Shown here: positions 17,396-25,476 of the stretch, piece after piece
How positions within the stretch are numbered: the stretch's first letter is position 1
Layout: each line of letters opens with the position of its first letter
The notes under the pieces: generated by a model
Databases searched by the model: none
Told to the model about the DNA's origin: nothing
The model's input: the letters and a program-made list of their open reading frames with translations, nothing else
DNA from: Rhodococcus sp. ARC_M6
GTDB taxonomy: Bacteria; Actinomycetota; Actinomycetes; Mycobacteriales; Mycobacteriaceae
Assembly: GCF_022810305.1 (NCBI RefSeq)
Contig: NZ_JALGQH010000002.1
Location: 62,001-126,000, forward strand
Reading direction: 5' to 3'
Length of the DNA stretch: 64,000 nucleotides
Made by a program: the position numbers and the translations under genes

Positions 17396-17620
17396 CTACC
17401 GATGTTCCTCGATGACTCGTCCGGCCACCCCCGGAGGTCGAGACAATTCACCCCCGCACGACGGACCGGCCACCATGGCGCCCGTCGCTCGACTAAGTTG
17501 CCCGCGTTCTCGTGGCAGCTCGTACCCGAAAGTCACCCAGATGCCTCGCCCCGTCGGCGGACAGGCGACGTAGTGTGCCGGCGTCGGGGTGCCCTCGCGG
17601 TCCAGTGCGGTGTCGCTCAT
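17396..17620 (-). CDS. Small protein coupled to the recombinase remnant
   Basis: 74 residues. The ATG at 17620 overlaps the recombinase TGA (ATGA, 17617-17620). The sequence contains HYVACPPTGRGIWVTFGYELP and two Cys residues further on. This arrangement, a short frame coupled to the 3' end of a tyrosine recombinase gene, suggests an accessory protein of the mobile element. I cannot assign a function. It is intact, but its upstream partner is not. Confidence 0.5.
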   Translation of the reverse strand: MSDTALDREGTPTPAHYVACPPTGRGIWVTFGYELPRERGQLSRATGAMVAGPSCGGELSRPPGVAGRVIEEHR

Positions 17621-18089
17621 GCGCCGTCCACCTCACTGATCAGCACATCGAGACGCGCGATCAAGGCGTGATGTCGCTCGGCTTCGTCGATCCACCGGCG
17701 AGATTCGGCATCAGCAGTCAGCGTGCGTGCATCGATGCGTGGCGCGGAAAGGATACCGAGGTGGGTGGAATCGGTGTGAAAGCTCGGGCAGTGTTCGTAA
17801 ATGTTGGCATACGGGCACGAGCCTTGCGCCGGTGCGCGCAGGCAGTAGCTGCCGGCGAGTCGGGACTTGATCGCCGGTGCTTCTTTCCAGTCGCCGCCTC
17901 TCGTGACGTCGACGAGCGGCAGCATGGTGCGCCCACAGAGAGTGGAGCGATCTGGCTTTTCGGAAGATTAAGGGCGCGTTCGTATTCGGCACGAACTGTG
18001 CTGTCGAAGAGATCTGCGTAACGCAAACTCGTCTGGGCGGAAACATGCCCGAGTAACGCCATCGGCGCTTGCAGGGATACTCCGGCGTT
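17617..18089 (-). pseudogene. Tyrosine recombinase/integrase, C-terminal remnant with frameshift
   Basis: The right part reads NAGVSLQAPMALLGHVSAQTSLRYADLFDSTVR, containing the LLGH box and the catalytic Tyr region of phage-type integrases. The left part, in another frame, reads GGDWKEAPAIKSRLAG, then CPYANIYEHCPSFHTD, a Cys-rich tail seen in actinobacterial element recombinases. The two frames meet near 17933-17942, where one base is missing or two are extra. The N-terminal and central domains, including the first catalytic Arg, are lost. It is probably an inactive relic of a site-specific recombinase element. Confidence 0.6.
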
Positions 18090-18232
18090 GATACTGGTGA
18101 ACGGCATTATTCGAAACTGACGAATACTGGTGGTGGATCCGGTTATCGGGTTGTTTCGGCCGGATTTGGTGGCGGACCCGATCGCCACGCCCCCGAAGCT
18201 CTGTCAGCAGGTTGCGAATGGCGTGACGTGAC

Positions 18233-18307
18233 GAAATTATGCGAGGACCTCCGGTGTCGGTGTGGTTGCCACACATCCCGGCTACCGAGAGGTCCTCGCA
18301 TAATTTC
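18233..18307. repeat. 19-base perfect inverted repeat (hairpin) beside the recombinase remnant
   Basis: The 19 bases at 18233-18251 are exactly complementary in reverse to 18289-18307; the core reads AAATTATGCGAGGACCT. The 37-base loop is not coding. Perfect conservation in an otherwise decayed region suggests a recent element end, a recombination site or a strong terminator. Confidence 0.7.
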
Positions 18308-18355
18308 CTCGACCGAGGATGCGTGCCCGCGCTGGGCGGCGACGCCGGTCAGCAG

Positions 18356-18808
18356 TCAGACGCGGCTGGAGTCCTGGCCGGACGCCACCGGTTCCGCCTC
18401 GTCCAGCAACGGGCCGAACATCCGACTCAGGAGCAGATCGGAGGTGTAGACACGCTCACCCGAAAGCTTGGCGTTCTCGCCGAAAGTGAGCACGCCGATG
18501 ATGTCGTGGCGTTCGGTGCTGCCGTCCGGAAGTCGCAGCCAGAGCGTGTATTCCTGCCCGACACCGTCGTCGGTCACCCACTGCGAGCGCAGCTCGCGGC
18601 CCTCGACCAGGGGCTTGAAATTGGCGAAGAAGTGCTCGTAGAAGCGGCGAGCCTTGTCGCTGCCCCGCATCGCTCGCCCGATGGGCTGCAGCTCGTAGAC
18701 AGGATCGTCGTCGAGCGTGGCCAGGGTGGCCTCGAGGTCGCCGGCAGCTTCGGCGACCGTGTGCGCCAGTGCAACCTCGACGAGTTCCTGATGCTCCTGC
18801 AGATTCAT
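18356..18808 (-). CDS. SnoaL-like/NTF2-fold protein
   Basis: 150 residues from ATG 18808, preceded by AGGAGAG. The pattern MNLQEHQELVEVALAHTVAEAAGD, a DDDP turn, then GRAMRGSDKARRFYEHFF and a C-terminal beta sheet is that of SnoaL-like polyketide-cyclase/isomerase-fold proteins. Substrates vary widely and none is indicated here. It is divergently transcribed from the IclR-type gene, so that regulator may control it. A longer frame to 18859 lacks a ribosome site. Confidence 0.75.
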   Translation of the reverse strand: MNLQEHQELVEVALAHTVAEAAGDLEATLATLDDDPVYELQPIGRAMRGSDKARRFYEHFFANFKPLVEGRELRSQWVTDDGVGQEYTLWLRLPDGSTERHDIIGVLTFGENAKLSGERVYTSDLLLSRMFGPLLDEAEPVASGQDSSRV

Positions 18809-18883
18809 TGCACTCTCCTGGCTATTGGGCGGGGCGGAATCGAACCTCTTCTGAACCAAATCCGGATGTGTTACAAAATATGA

Positions 18884-19858
18884 ATGAGGAATTTCAATGA
18901 CGAGGGTGACTTTAGATACATTCCGAAGCAGGCGTCAAGAGCGGCGGAGAACGAGGACCACCTCGCACCCGTACAACGCAAGTCGCCGCCCACCGATCGC
19001 GTAGTGCAGATCCTCAATCTTCTGGCGAACGCACCGCACGAGGCGTTGACCCTCACGCAGGTCTCCGCTCGTCTCGATCTCAACAAGCCGACCTGCCTCG
19101 GCATCCTCACCGCACTCACCGAGGCCGACTTCGTCACTCGAGATCAGGCGAAGGCCTACCGTCTGGGTCCAGCACTCCTGCGGCTCGGCTCGTCAGCCGA
19201 ATCCGGCTTGGCCGCAGTCGATCTCGTCCGACCACTCGTCGAAGAGCTACACCAGCGACTCGGTATCAGCTGCCTACTGAGCGCCGTGCACGGCGACCAC
19301 ATCGTTGTCCTCGACCGGCTCGGACCGGCCAGTACGGGAAACCAACGCGACGTCGTCGGAGAGCGATACCCGTTCACCCCGCCACTCGGGCTGGTCAACG
19401 TCGCGTGGGAGCACGACAGTATCGTCGACGCGTGGCTGTCCCGGACCCCACTCGCCCCGCTCCCCTCGACCGATACCGCCCTGCACGCCTTGATCGACCA
19501 CGCACGCGACCGCGGCTACATCATCGAATGCCTCACCAGCGCAGCCACCACCCCGAACATGGTCCTGTCTAACCTGTTGGCCTCCGGCCTCCCGGCCCCC
19601 ATTGTCGAAGAGCTCCGCCGCCACCTTCCTCCGGTGGACTGGTCCGAATACAGCCAAACCCTGCCGCCACCCGGCGCCACCATCCCGGTGGCCAACATCA
19701 GCGCACCGATTCTCGACCGCCACGGCAGACAGAAGTACACCCTCACGCTGATGCCCGAACGCACCGAAGTGACTGCAGACAAATGCCACGAGTGGGCCAC
19801 CGCCCTCCTCAGCACAACCGAGGAGGCCACTTTCGCACTCGGAGGCGCGGCCCTCTGA
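18884..19858 (+). CDS. IclR family transcriptional regulator
   Basis: 324 residues from ATG 18884. A winged helix-turn-helix lies at about residues 38-95 (RVVQILNLLANAPHEALTLTQVSARLDLNKPTCLGILTAL is the family pattern, split over the motif). The effector domain covers residues about 110-300 (LVEELHQRLGISCLLSAVHG; APILDRHG). The extra 35 N-terminal residues before the HTH are longer than usual, so a later start is possible. The 75 bases between it and the SnoaL-like gene contain an AT-rich inverted segment (ATTCATATTTTGTAACAC on the reverse strand), a likely shared promoter. Confidence 0.85.
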   Translation: MRNFNDEGDFRYIPKQASRAAENEDHLAPVQRKSPPTDRVVQILNLLANAPHEALTLTQVSARLDLNKPTCLGILTALTEADFVTRDQAKAYRLGPALLRLGSSAESGLAAVDLVRPLVEELHQRLGISCLLSAVHGDHIVVLDRLGPASTGNQRDVVGERYPFTPPLGLVNVAWEHDSIVDAWLSRTPLAPLPSTDTALHALIDHARDRGYIIECLTSAATTPNMVLSNLLASGLPAPIVEELRRHLPPVDWSEYSQTLPPPGATIPVANISAPILDRHGRQKYTLTLMPERTEVTADKCHEWATALLSTTEEATFALGGAAL

Positions 19859-20014
19859 CCCGGCATCCCCAAACTTCCTGTGTACCGCCATCCGCGCAGG
19901 TCCGAACACTGCGGTGACACGCCCATAACCGATAATTCGACGACCGTCGTAGTAAGTCACGCGCCGGTATGCGCTCTCCACCACACGAAGCACAACGATC
20001 CGGAAACGGAGTGG

Positions 20015-20290
20015 ATGGTTGACAACTTCGACGGCTCGGGACCGAGGGTTCTTATTAGCGCGGATCTCGCACAACTTGACGAGTGGGCCCTCACAAAGGC
20101 TATGTCCGTACGGACTGGAAGCCGGGCTCGACGGACAAGCGGAAACGTTCCGCGCCGAGTGACGATCACGCTGAATCCGGCTAAGACCGGCACTGACGAG
20201 AACCGGGAGGTGGTGTTCGCCGCCACTCGGGGCGAGTTGACGGAACTGGTCGAATCTCTGCAGCGACACATCGCTCCGCCTGCCAAGTGA
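20015..20290 (+). CDS. Small hypothetical protein
   Basis: 91 residues from ATG 20015. The sequence VLISADLAQLDEWALTKAM, a basic middle, VTITLNPAKTG and VVFAATRGELTELVESLQRH look like a folded alpha/beta protein. A longer frame to 19880 has poor composition. A strong terminator follows directly. No family is recognised. Confidence 0.5.
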   Translation: MVDNFDGSGPRVLISADLAQLDEWALTKAMSVRTGSRARRTSGNVPRRVTITLNPAKTGTDENREVVFAATRGELTELVESLQRHIAPPAK

Positions 20291-20295
20291 ATTTG

Positions 20296-20325
20296 TTTGG
20301 TCCGATTCCGAGGAGTCGGACCAAA
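20296..20325. terminator. Hairpin terminator
   Basis: TTTGGTCCGA at 20296-20305 pairs with TCGGACCAAA at 20316-20325, six bases after the stop of the preceding small gene. Confidence 0.7.
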
Positions 20326-20783
20326 GGCGCTGCCGCTACACAGCCTAGAGAACGTGTGGCTCCTGAAGTGAACGAGCACTCTTGGATTGCCGGCTTCTTG
20401 TCAAAAGATGGAGTTATCAACTCCGAGATGACGTGAGCCTTGGGAATTCGAGAACTACCTCGATGTCATTACAAGATGTTGTGTCAGGCGCGCGTGTCGG
20501 CCACCAGATGTAGCGTCTATCACGAAACGACACCGAGCGGCACCATTCCGCGCGCACACGCCCCGCAATCGCCCACTTGCTACAGCGAATACACCCGCCA
20601 CCTCGACGCCGGCGCCACCGCACTGATCATCGACTCCGGCCCCGACCAATGGCTCGACCTCGGACACATCCCCGACAACGTCGACATCACCATCACCGGA
20701 CAAACCTGCGCCGCCGTCACCGGCAGATCCATCACCGCCGCCGGCCAATGCTTCCGAGGTTCGAAGGAGAACGCCAACGAGCT
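20326..20783. other. Decayed sequence before the IS30 remnant
   Basis: The plus frame at about 20580-20780 (HLDAGATALIIDSGPDQWLD and onward) has protein-like composition but no start and no recognised family; it shifts into the IS30 frame near 20785. The rest shows nothing I can support. Confidence 0.3.
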
Positions 20784-20939
20784 GTTGGAACGGACCTCAC
20801 CATCCATTCACCGGAACATCTGCTGGCCGTCGAGAACGAACTCAACAGCCGTCCCAGGATCGTCCTCCAAGACCGTTGTCCGACAGAGTTGTTCACGGCT
20901 CTACTAGAGTCACAGAATCCATCGGTGTTGCGACGTTGA
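20784..20939 (+). pseudogene. IS30-family transposase, C-terminal remnant
   Basis: Fifty-one codons read VGTDLTIHSPEHLLAVENEL and NSRPRIVLQDRCPTELF, ending with TGA. The element G.DL..HS.EHL..V..ELN.RPR is the conserved end of IS30 transposases. The catalytic DDE part is missing. Confidence 0.7.
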
Positions 20940-20961
20940 CTAGAACCCAAGGTGCCGGAAA

Positions 20962-20990
20962 GGGGTCAAAATTCAGATGCCGTTGACACC
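20962..20990. repeat. IS30-type terminal repeat, single end
   Basis: The 29 bases beginning GGGGTCAAAATTCAG and ending CGTTGACACC follow the transposase stop by 22 bases. This matches the position and GGTGTCAAC-type edge expected for the right end of the element. The opposite end was not found in the window. Confidence 0.45.
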
Positions 20991-21452
20991 ATGCAACTTC
21001 TCGTACTGTCGCGGGTTCAGGATAGACGTGAACAACGGATGCTCCTCGATTCTGAAGCGGCATTTTCCTGGCGAGCTACGTTAACACCCTTGGTAGATCC
21101 CCAGATGAGCCTAACGAGCACCCGAAATTGAGGCACTGCTGCCTCATTCTGGTTGACAGAAAAAGTGATCCCCTACGCGTTTCGCCAAACTTGGTGAAAC
21201 TGACTCAACTATGGTCGCTGATGCGTTGACCTGTTGAGACCAAGACCGATTCAGAGACATGTAAGAAACCGAGAGCTCCTCACCGTTATGGACGATCACG
21301 CTAAGGGAGTGGGGTGGCTCGCTCTCGTAGAAGCTCACAAAACCGTTGAGTAACCATCGATCCGTCACCCCCCCAACCCGACAAGGTCAGTGAGAACCGG
21401 ACGCTTCCGCACTCACCGGCCCAGCGCCCTGCCTCGCCAACAGTCTCCGACC
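20991..21452. other. Non-coding or unassignable stretch
   Basis: The region has lower GC than its surroundings. A reverse frame at 21144-21368 (74 codons, MTDRWLLNGFVSFYESEPPH) could be a small gene or a fragment, but nothing supports it beyond being open. No RNA gene or promoter is evident. Confidence 0.25.
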
Positions 21453-21715
21453 CCTGCCCACGCATGCTCATGCGTCTACGAGGCTGACGGACCCCAGATC
21501 TCGGAGCAGATTTCGTATGCAGCGTCGGCCTTCACCGGAACCGTGACGACGAAACGCATTGAGGACCGGGTCGGGTTCTACGAGTTCGACGTCCGTGAGG
21601 TGTTCGAATGCAACGTCGGAGCGAAGACGGTCGTATCGGCGTATGTGGAGAGCGCTTCCTGCGGGCGCAGCTTCGAGATCGGCACCGAATACATCGGGTC
21701 TGCAAACCAGGCACA
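21453..21715 (+). pseudogene. TIMP-like secreted protein, fragment
   Basis: The frame reads HACSCVYEADGPQ, AASAFTGTVTTKRIED, YEFDVREVFECNVGAKTVV and ASCGRSFEIGTEYI. CSC near the start, FTGTV, and C..SFE.G..Y are typical of bacterial netrin/TIMP-like secreted domains. The signal peptide and the end are missing. At 21715 the sequence changes abruptly to the reverse-strand MerR fragment. Confidence 0.5.
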
Positions 21716-21859
21716 AGAAGCATCGCCGGCGGACCGCTGCGGGGTGAGGAGTTTCGCGGCGTCGAGACTGCGCAGGAATGCTTGCCGGACACCGAGAAGC
21801 TCAGCTGCCTGGCCCATGCTGTACGCCGGGTAGTCTTCGTCGTCGAATTTTCCGGACAG
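21716..21859 (-). pseudogene. MerR family regulator, N-terminal fragment
   Basis: The reverse frame gives KFDDEDYPAYSMGQAAELLG, VRQAFLRSLDAAKLLTPQRS, the first DNA-binding helices of a MerR-type regulator. It stops at the junction with the TIMP-like fragment. The dimer helix and effector part are absent. No initiating ATG is evident; the visible part starts near LSGK at 21859. Confidence 0.55.
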
Positions 21860-21914
21860 TGCACTGCCGGGGGGTTCTGCCTGAATGGGATGTCTTCTTT
21901 CGGTCAACGGACGG

Positions 21915-21946
21915 GACCCCCGGCGCCGTGGAGGCCGCCGGGGGTC
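21915..21946. terminator. GC-rich hairpin, possible terminator
   Basis: GACCCCCGGC at 21915-21924 pairs with GCCGGGGGTC at 21937-21946. It lies between gene remnants and serves no clear gene now. Confidence 0.45.
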
Positions 21947-23306
21947 TGGGTTGAACTTCCTTACACAACTGCACTCTTTCGAGCTGCCGGACTCAAACCT
22001 AGCTGTCCGGTAGCCGCTCTCAAGGGGCTGCCGAGGCCACACACACTCAAACTTTCGGCCTCGACGCTGCCCTGCCCTGCGGTACTGCTTGCGGGTAGTT
22101 CATTTCTCCCGCACCTCTTGATTTGTTCTTTTCGGTACGAGAGAAAAGATACAACAGGTAAATGCGAATGTCTACCCTCATCGCTACAGAATTTTTCCAG
22201 TGGACTCGAGAGCTACGCCCGCAGGCGGATACCGCGAGGTAGGTGCCGGGAACCGGCGTCGGCGGCGGACAGGTCGCCGGCGGCGGGCCTGATTCTGGAA
22301 TAATGCTCTGATGCGAAATACCCCGAAATCAGAATCCTTGCTCCGTGCGCAGTCGGATCGGAAGGAGTCCGGCACCGCCCGAGGACGCCGCGACGGCGGC
22401 GTGCCGAACTCGGATGGGGACTCGGAAGCCTCGGAGTCGGGGTCGCGTAGTCGCAGTGCCGCGATGCGGTCGGCTCGGGAGGACCTGTCGGCGCATGCGC
22501 GTGGGGTGGAGAGCATGAACGAGGCGTTGCACCCGCGACACGATTAATCTCCCGGTCCAACTCGGCACCGGCGGGTGAAAGACCCTGGCGGGCCGCATCT
22601 TGCTGCGATACCGCCGCGTTCGGCTCGCGGAACCTCCGATGATGATCGGATCTAGCCCGCGACGACATCAGGACGTTTACATGTATGGTCGAAGTGTAAG
22701 CGTTGATGTTGCCGCTGGCGTCTTACCGGCCTCGTCGATCCCCTACCTTGTGTGGCCGTCGAGACCGTCCCGCACAGGCCAGACTGCTTCCTGTAGCCGG
22801 CCCGCCATTGGGCACTCCTCGTCGGCGCCCTGCCATCGCCGCATTGCGTAGCCCGTTCTGCGTGCTGTTTCATCCTCGACGCACCGGGTTCGACGGGTGG
22901 GCGTCGACAGCAGGCCTTCACCACGATCGAAACCAGACACATCATGTTGACAGGTGGTGCAGTGCAACCCGGCCAGGACCTGCCAGAGACGGTTCTTCGA
23001 GCCTCCTTCCGCAGCAGCGATTCACAGGACCCCCGACAAAATACGTTATGACGTCGGTCACCCGCGTGAATGTACCTACGCCCGCGGAAAGCAGACGTAC
23101 ACCTACCGCGATAGGGCCGGATCGCCACTCGGCCCAAAAGCTCATATCTCCGATCGAGGCTCTGCTGCAACATCATTGACAGCTTTCACGTCTCCCCGAC
23201 GACATCGACAGAACCGAGGCACCCTGTCGCCAGATGGCCGACATGGCGCCGAGAACGCACGCTCACGGCCATTTCGGTGTTCGATCATCACCCTGCGACT
23301 CGGTGC
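21947..23306. other. Long stretch without a supported gene
   Basis: Several frames of 60-170 codons are open on both strands, but their composition (Arg/Pro/Ser runs, no folded-protein pattern) argues against all of them. The least poor is the plus frame 22311-22547, with a helical end RSAREDLSAHARGVESMNEA, which may be a gene remnant. No tRNA or other RNA was recognised. Confidence 0.35.
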
Positions 23307-23350
23307 ACATGTAACTTATTGCGGCGGAATGGGATACATCGGTTACATGT
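23307..23350. promoter_or_regulatory. Paired inverted sites upstream of alkB
   Basis: ACATGTAAC at 23307-23315 and GTTACATGT at 23342-23350 are exact inverted copies, 26 bases apart, ending 53 bases before the alkB start. The layout fits an operator for a dimeric or paired-dimer regulator of alkane oxidation. No regulator gene is adjacent. Confidence 0.5.
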
Positions 23351-23403
23351 TCGCCTAAAGACCGGAGCCTCACCGTAGTGCTGCACCTGATCGGACTATC
23401 TTG

Positions 23404-24546
23404 ATGACCTCTCAACCCGCTGTACCCGAGACAGTCACCCCTCCCCGCTGGCGAGACCGGAAACGCTACTGGTGGCCGTTGGGACTACTAATCCCCCTGA
23501 GCCCGTTCCTGTCCTGGTTCCTCGTCGAACACCTACACCTTGGTTTGTTCTGGGCCACGGGCGCTTGGATCCTGGTTTTGGTCATTCCGATAGCCGATCT
23601 CATTGCCGGCGAAGACGGCCAGAGCCCACCCGACGATGCGATCCCGCTACTCCAGAAGGACCGCTACTATCGTTGGTGTACTTACTTTTTCGTGCCGTTC
23701 CAGTACGCGGGACTGGTCTTCGCCTGCTGGTGCTGGGTACACGCCCCGATGGCCACGGGAGAGAAGATCGCCCTCGCGATGACCGTGGGTGTCGTCGCCG
23801 GCGTCGGAATCAACGCCGCCCACGAACTCGGACACAAGAATGACACCGTCGAGCGTTGGTTGGCGAAAATCGTTCTCGCTCAATCGCTCTACGGCCATTT
23901 CTTCGTCGAACACAACCACGGCCATCATATCCGGGTAGCGACCCCGCAGGACCCGGCCAGCGCCCGGTTCGGCGAATCGTTCTGGGCGTTCCTGCCTCGC
24001 AGTGTCATCGGCGGGTTGACGTCGGGCTGGCAGATCGAAACGGCGCGCCTACGCCGGCGAGGAAAACGGGCCTGGAGTCCGGCGAACGCCATTGTGCAGA
24101 CCTCGGCGATGAGCATCGCCGTCTTCGGCGCGTTGATCGCAGCATTCGGCTGGCAGGTCACCCCGTGGCTGCTGCTGCAAGCCTTCGCCGGGATCTCGTT
24201 CCTCGAGGCCGCGAACTACCTCGAGCACTACGGACTGCTGCGCGGTCGCAGACCCGATGGCAGCTTCGTGAAAGTGCGCCCCGAGGACAGTTGGAACAGT
24301 GACCACCTCGTGAGCAATCTGTTCCTCTACCAACTCCAACGCCACAGTGACCATCACGCGAACCCGCGCCTTCGGTACCAGTCGCTACGTGGCAACGCGA
24401 CTGCGCCGCAACTGCCGGCGGGGTACGCGGTGATGATCGTGTGCGCGTGGATACCGCCGTTGTGGAGGCGGCTCATGGACCACCGTGTCCTGGACTACTA
24501 CGACCACGACCTCACGCGCGTCAATACCCGAACCACGCAGCCGTGA
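23404..24546 (+). CDS. alkB: Alkane 1-monooxygenase (AlkB-type membrane di-iron hydroxylase)
   Basis: 380 residues from ATG 23404 (the TTG directly before it is less likely). All histidine boxes are present: HELGH at 140-144, EHNHGHH at 169-175 and LQRHSDHH at 311-318, plus the AlkB-specific NYLEHYGL at 271-278. About six membrane segments are visible. The enzyme hydroxylates the terminal carbon of n-alkanes, using rubredoxin as electron donor. In rhodococci alkB is often followed by two rubredoxin genes, a reductase and a TetR gene. Here none follows: the next frame is a LuxR fragment, so electrons must come from elsewhere. It sits isolated between remnants but appears intact. Confidence 0.92.
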   Translation: MTSQPAVPETVTPPRWRDRKRYWWPLGLLIPLSPFLSWFLVEHLHLGLFWATGAWILVLVIPIADLIAGEDGQSPPDDAIPLLQKDRYYRWCTYFFVPFQYAGLVFACWCWVHAPMATGEKIALAMTVGVVAGVGINAAHELGHKNDTVERWLAKIVLAQSLYGHFFVEHNHGHHIRVATPQDPASARFGESFWAFLPRSVIGGLTSGWQIETARLRRRGKRAWSPANAIVQTSAMSIAVFGALIAAFGWQVTPWLLLQAFAGISFLEAANYLEHYGLLRGRRPDGSFVKVRPEDSWNSDHLVSNLFLYQLQRHSDHHANPRLRYQSLRGNATAPQLPAGYAVMIVCAWIPPLWRRLMDHRVLDYYDHDLTRVNTRTTQP

Positions 24547-24765
24547 ACGGCGACAGCAGCAGGACGGGTCCGGGTGGCTCGGTCCCCGCCGAAACGCGGC
24601 ATCGCAGGGGAACGCCACCCAGCCCGGAAAGCATCGCGGCAGTGGAATTTCTCCGTGGACAAGCCGACGCCGCAGCAATCCGCCGTCGGTACCTCGCACT
24701 GATCACCCGAAGTACCGATCGGGACGGCACGACCACCGACTACACCGCCGCCGAGCGCTACCTTT

Positions 24766-24981
24766 GTGCAACCGCTGCCGCCCGTAGACGAAAAGCGAAA
24801 CTTGGTCGCTCAGGGTCAACGCACCGTTCGGGACCAATCACGTAGTAAGGGGGCAATTCGAGCGCCACTGACCGTCAAGACACACCTCGTCCGCGTTTTC
24901 GGCAAACTCGCCGTATCCGACCGCACAGCGGCAGTGATCGCCGCAATGAAGAAGGCGCTACTCGACAACGGAGTCTCGTAG
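24766..24981 (+). pseudogene. LuxR-type regulator, C-terminal HTH fragment
   Basis: The frame ends with LTVKTHLVRVFGKLAVSDRTAAVIAAM, the recognition helix and dimer helix of a NarL/LuxR HTH (TVKTHL...KL.V.DR..AV). The upstream part of the HTH and any receiver are replaced by unrelated sequence. It lies head-on against another fragment at 25010. Confidence 0.6.
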
Positions 24982-25009
24982 GCCAGTTGGCTCGGGCTTG
25001 AGGCGGACA

Positions 25010-25162
25010 CGGACAACAGCGAAGCAGTTCACCGCACTGGTCCGGCATCAGGGCATCCAGCTGGCCCCAGCCTTCCTGCTGCTTGCATGTGATCGTTTTC
25101 GACTCGGTGCCCCGGATCGCCTTGATCTCAGTGACCTCGTACCGTGTTTCCTCGCCGGTCAT
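25010..25162 (-). pseudogene. Small basic-protein gene (DUF4177-like), 3'-truncated
   Basis: From ATG 25162 the reverse frame gives MTGEETRYEVTEIKAIRGTE and SKTITCKQQEGWGQLDAL, resembling the N-terminus of short actinobacterial proteins that continue ..GWELV....G.LRTTL. After about 45 residues it runs into the LuxR fragment and loses similarity. An upstream in-frame extension to 25306 is not needed. Confidence 0.4.
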
Positions 25163-25436
25163 GTCTCTTCCCGTCCTTCGATAGCGGTGTTGTGGGTGAA
25201 CCCGTACCCAAGGACGGGGAAATAGGGTGCAGTTTGCAAAATCCGGTTGGTATCCGCCGACGCCATCCAAGAAACGATCGTGTCGACGCCACTGTGCGGC
25301 AGACATCCGAGGGACACCCGATCAATCCCGGGACTCGATCGGTCTACCCCTCCTCACTGCCCATTTCCCCCGAACAGCCGCAACGAGTCCGATTTTGCGG
25401 TTCTATGGACACGCATGCTCGTTCGTCAGATTCTCG

Positions 25437-25451
25437 ATCACCCGCGGTGAT
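25437..25451. promoter_or_regulatory. Palindrome in the nar promoter region
   Basis: ATCACC at 25437-25442 and GGTGAT at 25446-25451 form a perfect inverted repeat with a three-base spacer, 25 bases before the narG start. The position would overlap the core promoter, as for a repressor site. It does not match the FNR consensus. Confidence 0.35.
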
Positions 25452-25476
25452 TGTGGAGACGTGAAGGAAGTGCAGA

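Noticed and set aside
22652..23179. Overlapping frames of about 160-175 codons on both strands upstream of alkB
   Set aside because: Composition is Arg/Ser/Cys-rich without any folded-protein pattern, and neither has a ribosome site.
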